A DNA stretch of 64,000 nucleotides from Dipteris shenzhenensis (Eukaryota > Polypodiophyta > Polypodiopsida > Gleicheniales). The translations under genes and the position numbers were made by a program. Below the pieces are notes generated by a model. It did no database searches and was not told where the DNA came from. It saw nothing but the letters and a program-made list of their open reading frames with translations. Of this stretch, positions 47,186 to 57,628 are shown piece after piece (positions within the stretch are counted from its first letter, which is position 1; every line of letters starts with the position of its first letter). The stretch is from NCBI GenBank assembly GCA_047967505.1, contig CM106538.1, one strand, 5' to 3'.

Positions 47186-48370
47186 CTAATTTGGTAGAAC
47201 ATAATGGGACTTGCTCCTCAACACATGATCTCTAAATCCAAGGATCTTCTCAGGTATATACTCAATTTGGCCCTCTTCATCCATAGGAGGTAGCTCTTCC
47301 ATAACTTGCTCCTTAGGTCCCAAATATTTCTTGAGAAGTGACACATGGAATACTTTGTGTATTCTAGGGGATGATGGAAGCTCCAACTCATAAGCCACTT
47401 CCCCAACTTTCGTCAAAACCTTGTAAGGTCCATAATACCTATGAGCAAGTTTAACATTGGTATTACCTTTCAAAGAAGCATGCCTGGACTTATGTAATCT
47501 GAGAAACACATAATCCCCTTCTTCAAAATGAAGATCTCTCCTATGCTCATCAGCATAATCCTTCATCCTTGCTTGCGCCCTTACCATATTATCTTTACAT
47601 TGCTGTAATAGAGCAGTCCTGTGAGCCAAATCATCCTTGGCTTGCTGGCTGGTCAATGCTTGATCAATAATGGTTGATGGGACATGAGCTTTACAGCCAA
47701 ACATGGCCTCAAAAGGGCTCATACCAATTGAAGTATGCTTTGTGGTATTATAACAAAATTCAGCTAGATGCAACCATTCATCCCAAGATGCTTGGGTCTC
47801 AAAACAAAAATGCCTTAGATACTCTTCCAACCAGCGGTTAACCCTCTTTGTTTGCCCATCAGTTTGAGGGTGATCTGCTGTACTTGGGGTAAGAAGTGTT
47901 CCCATAGAACTGAAAAGCTCTTGCCAAAAATGCCCCATGAACTTAGCATCACGATCACTCACAATCTCCTGAGGAAGTCCATGTAATTTAAACACATTCT
48001 CCATGAATTGCCAGCCACTTTGGAAGCTGTAAATTGTCTTAGTAGGAATGAAGTGGGCAGCTTTAGTAAGTCTATCGACAACCACAAAGATGCTGTTCCA
48101 ACCCTTAGAGGTCACGAAATTGGGATATTGCTGACAGTCAAGATCTTGCAAGTCTTGGAACATAGTAGCTGCTTGAGGATCATTGAGATACTCTTCTTGA
48201 ATGCCATGGATCCAATCCTTATAAACCTCAGCAATAGATGACAAAGTACAAGCCCATATCTTGGAAAGAGAATCTGCCACAATATTTTCTTTGCCCATCT
48301 TGTAATCTATGTCAAAGTCATAGTTTTGCACAATGGATAGCCATCTCCTTTGCTTGGGTGATAGAGAAGA
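47186..48370 (-). pseudogene. E1 integrase with truncated chromodomain, catalytically dead
   Basis: This is a 381-codon minus frame, continuous upstream with RNase H across a TAG at 48371-48373. It starts in the RNase H end (MGKENIVADSLSKI). The HHCC zinc finger and first catalytic Asp are missing, because LQDLDCQQ joins directly to YPNFVTSKGWNSIFVVVDRLTKAAHF. The second Asp is present (VSDRDAKF), but the catalytic Glu is Lys (DGQTKRVNR in place of DGQTERVNR). A normal C-terminal region follows (KLAHRYYGPYKVLTKVGEVAYELELP...HVSLLKKY). It ends in IPEKILGFRDHVLRSK, the start of a chromodomain-like tail. The last seven codons come from the 32-base LTR-like sequence. A Ty3/gypsy chromovirus is likely. 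Confidence 0.9.
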
Positions 48371-48973
48371 CTAAGATAGAAAATGTTTGAGAGTCCTATG
48401 ATCAGTCTTGACCTTGAAATGGCTGCCATAGATGTAGTGGTGCCACTTTTTGGTTGCATGAAGTATTGCCAACATCTCTTGGTCATAAATGTGGAAACTT
48501 GACTGCTTGTCATCCAATTTCCGACTTTCAAAGGCAATAACTCCATGACTCTGCTTTAGAACAGCTCCAATACCCCTTCCATTAGCATCAGCCTCAATTA
48601 TAAAAGTTTGAGAGAAATCATGACATACCAAGATAGGTGCCGAAGTTAATGCCTCCTTTAATGCTTGAAAGCTCTTATTGGCACTGTCAGACCATTGGAA
48701 AGCATTCTTTTTTAGAAGATCAGTGAGAGGAGCTGCCAATTTGGCAAAATGCCTCATAAATCTTCTATAGAATGATGCTAGACCAAGGAAACCTCTCAAC
48801 TGGGTGATATTCTGAGGTATAGGCCAATCCTTTACACACTTTACCTTGCTAGGATCCGCCTTAATGCCACTACTGCTGACAATATGGCCAAGATATTCCA
48901 CTTCTTCTGCCATGAAAGTGCATTTATTTGATTTGGCATACAACTGGTGTGTCCTTAATACTTCCAATACTTG
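48371..48973 (-). pseudogene. E1 reverse transcriptase thumb and RNase H
   Basis: The minus frame reads VLRTHQLYAKSNKCTFMAEEVEYLGH, FLGLASFYRRFM and FQWSDSANKSFQALKEALTSAP, then the RNase H part FIIEADANGRGIGAVLKQ, YDQEMLAILHATKKWHHYI and FKVKTDHRTLKHFLS. The first RNase H acidic residue is shifted in context (EADANG where TDAS.. is usual). In-frame TAG stops at both ends (48974-48976 and 48371-48373) separate it from the RT palm and the integrase but do not shift the frame. Both look like single-base changes. Confidence 0.92.
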
Positions 48974-49921
48974 CTAGACATGCAATAAATGCTCTTCTTT
49001 TGTTTTGCTGTAGATCAATATATCATCAAAGAATACCAAAACAAATTTATAGAGGAAAGGCTGCAATACCTTGTTCATTAGGGCCTGAAAAGTTGCAGGG
49101 GCATTGGTTAGACCAAATGCCATCACTTTGAATCGATAAAGCCCATGTTCTGTCCTGAAGGCAGTTTTATGTTCATCTTCCTCCTTCATCCTTATTTGAT
49201 GATAGCCTGACCTTAAGTCAATCTTTGTGAAGTACTTTGCCCCTCTAAGCTTATCCAGTAGATCATCAATTCTAGGGATAGGAAACCTATTCTTAATTGT
49301 CATTTTGTTCAAATCCCTGTAATCAACACACATTCTAAATGAGCCATCCTTCTTCTTAACCAATAACACAGGAGAGGCTAAGGGTGACTGACTGTGTGTA
49401 ATAAATTCCTTGTCAAGGAGCTCCTTTATTTGCCTTGCCACCTCTTCTCTTTCAGCTCTAGAAAGTCTGTATGGAGCTTTGTTGATTGGCTTAGATCCTG
49501 GCTCCAACACAATTGCATGATCCACATCTCTCATGGAAGGAAGATGGTTGGGAAGATCAGCAAATACATCAGAGTATTGCTGTAATAGGGACTGCATGTC
49601 TTTATCCTCCACCAACAACCCATTACCCTCTTGAGACTTGGTCAACTGAATAGCATAGACTCCACAAACACTTTTGAGGTCTCTAGCGATTCTTCTTGCA
49701 GAAATTAAGGACAACTTAGGAGATTGGTGACCTAGCAAGGTGATGTGCTTACCTTCATGCATAAACTTCATATACAGCCTGTTAAGGTCCATAGAGAATT
49801 CTCCCAAGGTTCTCAACCATTCACAATCAAGGACAATGTCAATAGGTCCCATTTCCAAGACAATTAGATCTCCATGAAAAGTATAGTCTTGAGAAAGTTG
49901 CACTTGAGCAGCCTGACAATA
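48974..49921 (-). pseudogene. E1 protease end and reverse transcriptase palm
   Basis: This 309-codon frame contains [13 protein letters not shown] (protease C-terminal region, normally DVVLGMDWL). RT follows: [89 protein letters not shown] and [13 protein letters not shown]. The FFDD catalytic Asp pair and the D of [10 protein letters not shown] are intact. RT copies element RNA to DNA in the particle. An in-frame TAA at 49922-49924 separates it from the protease core and a TAG at 48974 cuts the thumb. Otherwise it is well preserved. Confidence 0.93.
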
Positions 49922-50945
49922 TTACTTACTATGGGAATGCTGACCATTAGCCACCTCAACTTTGATCCCATGATCCAAAGTGGATGGGCATAACCTCATC
50001 GTTTGAAGTGTCTTTGCATTAATGAAGTTATGAGTGCTCCCAATGTCAACCAAAATGTGGACTGGTCTGTTATTGATTGTTCCTTTTAACTTAAGGGTTT
50101 GAGAGCCCTTGCAGCCCATAAAAACATCAGGAGATATGCTGTACAAAATTGATTGTGTATCCCAATACACTTCATCATCATCAACTGCATCATTTCCATT
50201 AGAATTTCTGATCTCATCCTCATAACCTTCAACAACTTCAATGTTCCATTGTCTAGAACTATTTGGGCACTTTGGCAAACTATCATCCATAAGCATGGTA
50301 TCACACATGGAAAAACCACCTGGATCTAAGGGAAAGGTAGTCCCTTTTTGGAAACTATGATCCTCATCATCATCAAGGCCTTCATTCACACAATCCTGAT
50401 ATTCGTGAAATTCAGATTCTGCTGCAAGAATATCAAGAGATAAATCATCATCAATCTTTAGAATCATGCTCAACTTTGCTCCTGTTTTAGCTTTGCACAC
50501 ATTCCTATGTTCAGGGGTCCACTTCTCACCACAAAGGTAGCACAAATTCTTCTTCTTCCTGTCATCAATAATTGCTTGAGATAACTGCTTAACCAACTTG
50601 TTTCTTTTATCACCCAGATCATCCTTTGGAGTAGGTTTAAATGATGGCTTTACATCTGTAGCCTTGTAAACCTTAGGCTGTCCCATGCCACTGCCATACA
50701 CTGTGGGGAACCTAGAAATAGAAGAAGTTGTAGCAGGAGTAGGAAGTTTGTTTTCATCATTGGAAACACCTTTGACCGTAGGCTTAGTTCCAAAGTGATC
50801 AATACCCAAAGTCTTCTCCTTCCAATTGTATTTGGGCTCATAAAGCTCTGCCAACTGCATGGCCTCTTTAAGAGAATTGGGCTTTTGAGCTGCAATGTAT
50901 GAAGCAATACCAGGGTGTAGACCATGGATGAATTTGGCATTCTAA
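49922..50945 (-). pseudogene. E1 gag C-terminus, zinc knuckle and protease core
   Basis: The minus frame reads NAKFIHGLHPGIASYIAAQ, LKEAMQLAELYEPKYNW, then the zinc-binding CYLCGEKWTPEHRNVC (CX2CX7HX3C-like, variant spacing typical of some plant Ty3/gypsy elements). A long acidic linker follows (DCVNEGLDDDEDH). The aspartic protease core is LKGTINNRPVHILVDIGSTHNFIN, where the usual D-S/T-G is D-I-G, so activity is doubtful. It joins the preceding gag frame through a frameshift near 50943. Confidence 0.88.
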
Positions 50946-52030
50946 CTCTTTCATCAATACCATGAACAAATGAGCCAATTTCCAAAACTGTTTGATATAA
51001 TTTTTCACTGATCCTTGCGGAGTAAGATCATACCACTTACAAATATATTGACCTCTAGTAAAAGGAGATATAAAAGTTTTAAACATTTCAGCCTTGAACT
51101 CATCCCAAGCATTAAAAGTTGACCCTTCTTGCTGTAAATGCCTCCACCAAGAGTGGGCATAATCTTCAAGATGAAGAACAACAAATCTGATTTTACCTTG
51201 ATCACCTTTTGGATATAGAAGGAAGTAGTTATCCATATTGCTGAGCCATTCCTCCAATTTCTCAAGAGAGGTATAATCACCTATCTTGCTGAGCCATTCC
51301 TCCAATTTCTCAGGAGAGGTAGAATCACCTTTGAACTTATGAAGTATAATCTTGTCTTTCATACTTTGTCTCGATGAGAAGATCCTTTTGGTTCAATAGA
51401 TTTAACTGTTTGTATATATTGCTGGAATGTCATTGCTGCCCTAAGGTCTACTGGTAGCAATTTATATTCATGGAATTTTTGACATAACTCTTCAGCTGCC
51501 GAAGTGTTACTATTAGGAGCCTTACCATGTGTTGAATCCTTATCCATAGGACCTGTAACTCCACTAGAGTGATGGGTCCTTCGGGCAAAAGCCATAAAAC
51601 CAACTGGGTCAGCTACATGTACAGGATCATCATCATCATCATCTGAACCTAAGTCTCCATCAATTTGGGGATCCAAAGGTCTCTTCCCATCATAGATTTG
51701 GCTTCTCTTGAACTGGTCAAACCTTTTATAAGGAGTGGCAGACATGTTCTGCATCCTTTGGTCAATCCTTTGATTATTGGTCTTGATCTCATTGGTTAAG
51801 TTATTGAATATCTGTAGCATTGGATCCATACAACTCTTTATAATTTGCTCCTGGTTAAGGGATATTTGTACATGAGGAGTTGCTGCCAAATCCCCTTGAA
51901 TATTGCCAACATGAGGATCATTGGGCTTAGAAACTACAGCCTGATCATCAATTGCTTCCTTCTCTGAGATGGAATCAAGGATACCCATTGGCTGCTTACT
52001 AGTTTGACCAGTAGATCTCTTTACAAGCAT
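50868..52030 (-). pseudogene. E1 gag N-terminal half
   Basis: A 223-codon frame (52030-51359) begins MLVKRSTGQTSKQPMG. The next frame starts at 51362, overlaps it by four bases (ATGA) and contains the retrotransposon gag core: HLEDYAHSWWRHL, FKAEMFKTFISPFTRGQYICKWYDLTPQGSVKNYI. Within it a 48-base duplication (starts 51241 and 51289) repeats 16 residues, SLEKLEEWLS...DY. Two compensating frameshifts lie near 50990 and 50943. The first ORF has a coil-prone region (IFNNLTNEIKTNNQRIDQRMQNM). Its separation from the second may be a mutation or a real overlap. Confidence 0.85.
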
Positions 52031-52994
52031 ATTTAATGACTCGAATCAAGAGTAAATGCACTGTCTTAAGCCCTGATCAAGAATAGCTCAATTTCCAAGG
52101 AGTAGCAGACTGTTGCAAGGCTCTTTTTGCACAATGTGTAAACCAAACTGTATAGAGACCTATGTAGGACTTTGAATTCTTTGGACAGCCAATTCTCTGT
52201 CAAAGCTATAGACAGAAGCACTGTTCGAACAATATACTACTGTACCAAACTATCAGTGAACAGTCGGGTCACTGTCCACATCGCTGAACCCCAGGGTAAT
52301 CCTCCTTCATTTGACATGAAACTTTGTAGAGTGGTTCCAGCAGTTAGGACGACACCTCAGCAACAGCCACGAGTAATTTCGAAGTGATATGTAGCCAGGT
52401 CGTTTACTAGGCAGCGTACACATCAATTCCAAACAAGAAAAAAAATCATGCAAACAAACCTGTATCTTGCTGGAACTTGGTGTGGGTGTTCCTAGAGCTG
52501 AGGCGACTCCCTTGATGCCAACATATTGAAATTCGGAGAAGAAATGCTGTAGGTCCTACAAAATGCAGATCGAAATTGCTCACAGCTCCTCCAAACAATC
52601 TCGAATCACTGCCAGACTTCGGGAGCAGCCTCAGGAGATTAGGGTGAACAATTCAAGCCAGGAATGACTTAATTTGGTGGGGGAAAAACATCAGATCGTC
52701 ACTTTCTTGTGCCAGAGAGAAAACCCCTTCAATGTTGACTCAATCCTCCACCATTTTAGGATTCTCATACATAAAAATGATCAGGGAAGCAAGGGCTTTC
52801 CACTGATGCAAGAAGCCCCAAATTCTGAACACTTCGAAAATTAGGATTTCCCAGAGCCTGCCATGTGGCAGCTGCCAACAGAGAGCACTTCTGGCGCTGA
52901 ATTTTTGCACAGAGGTAGGCCCTAGGCTCAAGAGTAGATGCTCCAATTTTCAAAGTGATTGGGCAAAATTTTCCCATAAATTCCCACGAAAAGT
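52031..52994 (-). other. E1 leader between primer site and gag
   Basis: About 960 bases separate the primer-binding site from the first gag ATG. There is no recognised frame. The position and length fit a retrotransposon leader with the packaging signal. Confidence 0.6.
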
Positions 52995-53006
52995 GCTCTG
53001 ATACCA
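52995..53006 (-). promoter_or_regulatory. E1 primer-binding site
   Basis: TGGTATCAGAGC on the minus strand is the usual plant initiator-Met tRNA primer site. It lies one base inside the LTR end at 53008 and fixes the orientation and 5' boundary of E1. Confidence 0.95.
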
Positions 53007-53007
53007 A

Positions 53008-53448
53008 TGCAAGAGGACTACTTCTAACTGAAGGTAAATACCACTAATTTGGTAGAACATAATGGGATTAGGGCAGGAAAGTTAGTGCAGTGAAGTACCT
53101 TATTTATTAGGAAAAGAGTAGGAGTGGAAGGTCATGGGCTGGACCTACAACAGAGACTTGTGAGGGGCTACACAAGGACAGGAGGAATCAATCCTTATTA
53201 GAATTCAGCTGAGTAATGGAACTCTTACTGTGTATTCTATTTCAATAATGAAGTACAAATCATGAATGAATGCCAAGTACAACTAGGGCCCTTATATAGG
53301 TATAGCCCAGGTGAGTACAAAACAATATTGCATATGGGATTACCTCCTAGGATGCCACGTGGCAACTTATGGTATCCCCTAAAGAAAGGAAAAACACTTA
53401 AAAGCCAATAAAGGCCTTTCCACTAACTTCTAGCCTAAGTAAAAGTCA
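53008..53448 (-). repeat. E1 5' LTR
   Basis: On the minus strand it runs from TGACTTTTACTTAGG (53448) to CTCTTGCA (53008), 441 bases, TG...CA. It has a TATA box CCTATATAAG (about 53291-53300) and an AATAAA at about 53103-53108. E2 coding homology stops within a few bases of the upper boundary, so E1 probably entered E2. No full second copy is present at the other end of E1. Confidence 0.75.
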
Positions 53449-53451
53449 CCC

Positions 53452-53835
53452 TCTGTTATACTAATGGTCCCTAAGGCAAATCCTTTTCACCCCGCAAGAC
53501 ATACAGCACATCGTTCATCTTGAACTGATAAATTTTCTTCTTCCAATCAATGGCTGGATTCTTCTTAGAATGGCAAGCCTTACCTACTGCTATATCTATG
53601 TGAGCAAGCCTGGTCATTTCAAAGTCTAGCTTCTCCGCATGGTCTTGAATCTGAAGTTCCAATTGAAGCCTTTGGTTCCATACTTCAGTTGAACTTCCAT
53701 CTTCCATCGTGGCTATATATGTATAGTCAGATGGACTAGTCTTTAATTTCGGCTCTTTACGAGCTTGGAGTTAATTGCATTGTGCGTTAACGTTGAGTCA
53801 AACAACACAATGACGTCGTGATTGGTCTCACCTGG
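53452..53835 (-). pseudogene. E2 protease/RT linker remnant
   Basis: The minus frame 53707-53471 encodes EDGSSTEVWNQRLQ...NPAIDWKKKIYQFKMND and LYVLRGEKDLP. This closely matches the E3 frame at 57629-57860 (ESSTEVWDQRV...NPAIDWKKHIYQFKMNE, YVLRGEKDLP), so E2 and E3 are one family in opposite orientation. A TAG follows EKDLP. The homology ends at about 53452, at the E1 LTR. No RT of E2 was found elsewhere. Confidence 0.85.
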
Positions 53836-54770
53836 CTTCACCTGCTTGGCTTGGCCACTAGGATGCGAGACACAACCTTTACTAACCCATTTCTTCTTAA
53901 ACCCACTTTCTTTGGGTACACATACCGAGTCCCAACCTTCACAAAACCGCTTGGTCTGTTCCCTTTGGCATCCTCATAGTACAAGGCTATGGCAATTGCT
54001 TCATTCACATACTTAGCCTGAACTTCCATCTTAATTCTATCATTCAATCTGAAAATAAAATCCTTTACTTGTACCGACTGAGGAAGAGATTCATAAAATT
54101 TCATTACACATTCTCTAAATTTATCAGTGTATCCAGCCACTGACAAATTTCTCTGACGAAGGTTTCTATAGTAGTCCCAAGCTTGGGATGCTCTGTCAAG
54201 AGGTAAGAAGTATTTCCTAAATTCTTGCTTGAACCCCTCCAAAGTAGTGGATGCCACTCCATCCCTTTGTTGTTTTATCCACCATCTGTCCGCTGCCTAA
54301 CTGAACACATGGGTGGTCTCGTGATTTTCTTCATGTCATTCCTGATTTCACAAATGGCAAAAGCATCTTCCCATTTGTGTAAGGTTTCTATGGCATCAGA
54401 GCTACGGTCAGTCATCCAACTAGAATACTTTTGTGGCCTATAATTGCCAATATCAGGTATCTTAGCCCTCCTAGTTTCGTCCGTATGAACACTGGTTTCA
54501 GGTTCCGTTGGAGCTTTCCTTTTCCTCCCAGGATGGTCTAGTACACATACTATGAACCATTTTCTAAGCTCGGATTGCCCTAAGTTTGATTGCAGTTGCT
54601 GAGCCAGAATCTATTGTAAGGCATCCCCTAATAAAGCAATCCTACCTGATAGTGTGTGGGCTGCTGGACACGACACTTGTGGGGCCGCGGCTGGACTACT
54701 GATTCTATGGTAGAGATCTCTTCTTCAACCTCCATTGCTATTGCTTTGCCTTTATCATAAAGTCCTAGAT
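53836..54770 (-). pseudogene. E2 gag remnant
   Basis: The frame at 54257-53838 encodes TLEGFKQEFRKYFLPLDRAS, WDYYRNLRQRNLSVAGYTDKFRECVMKF, then a basic tail. It is homologous to E3 Gag residues ~175-295. Upstream to about 54740 the same gag continues with many stops (RPHKCRVQQPTHYQ..., then a region matching the E3 HKWEEAFAICEIRSD segment). E2 is more decayed than E3, so it is probably older or has been inactive longer. Confidence 0.85.
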
Positions 54771-54903
54771 CTAATTAACGTGTTTGGATTGGTTGAGTTT
54801 TTTTTTATAACACTACCTGAAATTGTATTTACAACTGGAAATATCACCAATGTAAATCCACGTCAACTTACTGCTGCACTGGTATGGACTATAAAACCGC
54901 AAA
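54771..54903. other. junction between E2 and E3
   Basis: This short stretch lies between the head-to-head related elements E2 and E3. It may be E2 leader. Nothing else is visible. Confidence 0.3.
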
Positions 54904-55357
54904 TGTTACGCTCTAGTCGAGATAGCATGACCTCGGAAAGATCGGTGGGCATTTTCTCTTAGATGACCGACTTCTATAATATTTAATGTGCGTAAATAAA
55001 ATGGTCAAGAGAAGTAACTGCCAAGGTCCTAGGTGAGGGTGTAATGGCATTGACTAGGTGGTTCTGAGTGCTAAGGCCTAGGTGCACCTAAATGTGTAAT
55101 AATGCCAAGGGGCAAATGGTTTAATTGTGCCCCAAGAGAGGGGTAAATGGTGTACCAAGTAAAAAGGGCTAAAATGATGACATGTGGCAGAGGGAACCAT
55201 CTAGGGAGTTGTGGGTTTTGTGGATAGGCATGAGAGACAAAAATTACGTATCTGATGAAGCATGCGATTCACAAAAATAAGGCTGGGTGGATATCCCTGA
55301 TGCCATTGCCCGTGATGGATGAACACAAGGAGAGAGAAATAGAATAAGTTCGTTTCA
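54904..55357 (+). repeat. E3 5' LTR (approximate)
   Basis: It runs from TGTTACGCTCTAGTCGAG to TTCGTTTCA, about 454 bases, TG...CA. The end is fixed by the primer site three bases on. The start is chosen from the typical TGTTACG opening and is less certain. The matching 3' LTR would lie beyond E4, outside the window. Confidence 0.6.
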
Positions 55358-55360
55358 TTT

Positions 55361-55372
55361 TGGTATCAGAGC
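55361..55372 (+). promoter_or_regulatory. E3 primer-binding site
   Basis: TGGTATCAGAGC, complementary to plant initiator-Met tRNA, directly follows the LTR end. Confidence 0.95.
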
Positions 55373-56166
55373 CTATGGTAGAGATCAAAGGCTGGACGAA
55401 CGGGAGGAGAAGTGGAGCGTAGGTGTGGCGGCTCGATCGTTTGTGACCTGCGATGGACGGACGGGATCGACGTGGTCTACGGAGGAACCAGTGATTGGCT
55501 GATGGTATTCTCCAAGGAAACGAGTTGCAGGCCTGGACCTCCCTGGTGGGCTGACGACGCACGGCTTTGCTAAGCACCGACGTGCGCCCGCGTGGAGTCA
55601 AGCGAAGGTGGAGCAGTGCAAGGAAGGCGTGATAATCGGCTGCCTGTGACGACGACCTTCGTGGTGGTTGAGTTCGTTGTGCGGGAGACCTTCGTGGTGG
55701 CTGAGTGCAGGTTTGACAAGGGGGAAAGTAGCGGAGCAGGCTGGCGTTGTGCTGCGATGGCATGGCGCACTGTTGACGGACAGGCTTTGCGTGGATTTTG
55801 TTGTTGTGGCACAAGCGTACTTGTGTCAACGTGGCGCTGGTGACCCCGAACAATGGCGAGCAGAACCTTGTTCCAGATTCCTTTCAAAGCCTGCGTAGTG
55901 CAAAGGCGTCACGTCAGTCAATAGTTTACTTCAGGTGGGTCTACACCAGGCACGGGATTCTTGAAGAGGGGAGACTGTACGTCTGAGAAAGAGGAGCGTA
56001 TGAACTCGGATTGCGGGGAGCTTCCAGGGAGCAGTTCTTTTCTTTTTTATACAAATTTTGAGTTTGCAGTCGATTCAATTATGTACAGCAGAGGCTACCG
56101 TTTATTATTCTTGTATAACAAAAGGGGAATCTGAAAAAAAAAAAAACTATTTTTCCTTTTGAAACT
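55373..56166 (+). other. E3 leader, G+C-rich
   Basis: About 790 bases lie before the gag ATG. They are G+C-rich with opposing open frames on both strands that are not recognised. CTTCGTGGTGG occurs twice (55664 and 55690). A poly(A) stretch lies just before the ATG at 56167. Confidence 0.6.
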
Positions 56167-57078
56167 ATGGAGGCAGGACAAGATTCCAGGGTGAATCCTA
56201 GTGAATCTAGAGCACGGTCTACACAACAAATGTCTTATCACACAACACCTACTCTGGTGGGTAGAATTTCGGTATTAGAAGATGCTTTACAGCAAATCAT
56301 GAACCAGCAGCTTCAAGTGAACGCTGGTCAGAATGAGATTAGGGAGATGGTGCAAGCCTTGTCGGCTAGGCCATCTAGAATTGATAAGGGCAAAGCTCCA
56401 GCAGAGCCAGAGCCCAGTATACATTCATCAGAGCGTGCGAGGGTCAAGGTGCCCAATATTGCCAACTATAGACCAGAGAAGTACGCTGGTCGGATGACCG
56501 AGCGCAGTTCTGATGTGATCGAGGTTTGGTTACACAAGTGGGAAGAAGCCTTCGCCATTTGTGAAATCAGATCTGATCTAAAGAAAATCCGTGAGGCCAC
56601 TCACCTGTTTATTGAGGCAGCGGATAGATGGTGGATAAAGCAACAGAAAGATCAAGTTGCCCCTACCACCTGGGAAGGGTTTAAAGCTGAATTTAAGAAA
56701 CACTTTCTTCCACCTGACGAAGAGTCCCGAGCTTGGGATGCTTATAGAAACCTTCGTCAGAGAAATCTGTCGGTGGCAGAGTACACTGACAAGTTCAGGG
56801 AATGTGTTATGAAGATAACACACCCTCTCCCTATGTCGGTTCAGTTGAAAGACTATATCTATGGACTGAACGACAAAATTAAAATGGAAGTTCGGGCTAA
56901 ATATGTGACTACATTAGATGAATCTATTGCAGTAGCCCTGAACTATGAGGATGCCAGAGGCAGATCTAGTGGATTTGTGCAGGCAGGGACTCAGTATGAG
57001 TACCCGAGAAAAGGGGGATTTCAGAGGAAATGGACTTCAAAGACAAGTGTCTCCCAGCCAAGTGGCCAAACCAAGTAG
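56167..57078 (+). CDS. E3 Gag, intact N-terminal 303 codons
   Basis: The frame runs from ATG 56167 to TAG 57076. N-terminal coil-prone residues (ISVLEDALQQIMNQQLQVNAGQNEIREMVQAL, about 38-70) precede the retrotransposon gag core: VPNIANYRPEKYAG, EVWLHKWEEAFAICEIRSD, EAADRWWIKQQKD, WEGFKAEFKKHFLPPDEE, AWDAYRNLRQRNLSVAEYTDKF, VQLKDYIYGLNDKIKMEV. A basic tail follows. Gag would form the virus-like particle. After the stop the same frame continues to a knuckle CFGCLQRHQWKDC (57207-57245) through a second stop at about 57103, so the natural Gag was longer. Confidence 0.9.
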   Translation: MEAGQDSRVNPSESRARSTQQMSYHTTPTLVGRISVLEDALQQIMNQQLQVNAGQNEIREMVQALSARPSRIDKGKAPAEPEPSIHSSERARVKVPNIANYRPEKYAGRMTERSSDVIEVWLHKWEEAFAICEIRSDLKKIREATHLFIEAADRWWIKQQKDQVAPTTWEGFKAEFKKHFLPPDEESRAWDAYRNLRQRNLSVAEYTDKFRECVMKITHPLPMSVQLKDYIYGLNDKIKMEVRAKYVTTLDESIAVALNYEDARGRSSGFVQAGTQYEYPRKGGFQRKWTSKTSVSQPSGQTK

Positions 57079-57215
57079 GTGAAGCCAGTTGAGGGACCAG
57101 CATAAACAAGTACCACCGTTGGGGTGAAAAGGAAATTAACTCCAATGGCAACCCGGGCTTGGTCAAAGTCCTCGTTGACCCCTGAACAAAAAGAGAAAGC
57201 TAGAAAAGAAGGATT

Positions 57216-57628
57216 GTGCTTCGGCTGCCTTCAGCGACATCAGTGGAAAGATTGTCCCCACTGAATAAAGACCGTCGCATGGCCAATATGATAATATCTG
57301 AATGCGACGTGGAAATGCAGGAGAGTCCCAATGCGGAACATATGCAGATGCAATTGGCGGGACCTTCTCAAAGGTTAGTACCTGTGTTGTTAAGTGTGTC
57401 TGTTACTAAGTTAGTAAGCGGTGCACCTGATAACATCCTTTCAAAGCCCGCAGCAACGGGGTATACGGTTTTCGATGAGCCCGAGTTGATTAAAATGAAA
57501 GGACAAGTAGCCAGTCATGATGTGATTGTGTTGTTTGACTCAGCGTCAACACACAATGTAATCAACTCGAAGCTTATTAAGAAGCTCAAGTTGAAACTAG
57601 TCCGTCTGACTATGCTTATACGGTCAGG
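57216..57628 (+). pseudogene. E3 aspartic protease, frame-shifted from gag
   Basis: The plus frame contains PELIKMKGQVASHDVIVLFDSASTHNVINSKLIKKL. This is the retropepsin core with D-S-A in place of D-S-G at the active site. It is one frame off from gag and again from RT, so at least two indels lie in this region. The homologous start of the next frame is YAYTVRMADESSTEVW. Confidence 0.75.

Larger units (their letters stand above)
46391..47202 (-). repeat. LTR-like segment at the low end of E1, with minisatellites
   Basis: On the minus strand this begins TGTTCTACCAAATTAG at 47202 and has CCTATAAAAGGC, a good TATA box, at about 46960-46971. It continues as a repeat-rich leader, like an LTR of about 800 bases. 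Two minisatellites are inside: a 70-bp unit (GGAGCTGATCTGGAGCAGAG at 46568 and 46638) and CAGCTGGTCGG units at 46979-47110. It does not resemble the primer-proximal LTR of E1 (53008-53448) except for 32 shared bases, so it may belong to a different element. Confidence 0.5.

Noticed and set aside
53008-53067. A 57-base LTR bounded by TGTTCTACC and CTTGCA for E1
   Set aside because: Too short. The longer 441-base TG...CA unit has a TATA box and an AATAAA in the right places.
55269-55898. Opposing open frames, including a 194-codon minus frame
   Set aside because: They cover the LTR end, primer site and leader of E3. Frames on both strands are unrecognised, so G+C-rich chance frames are likelier.
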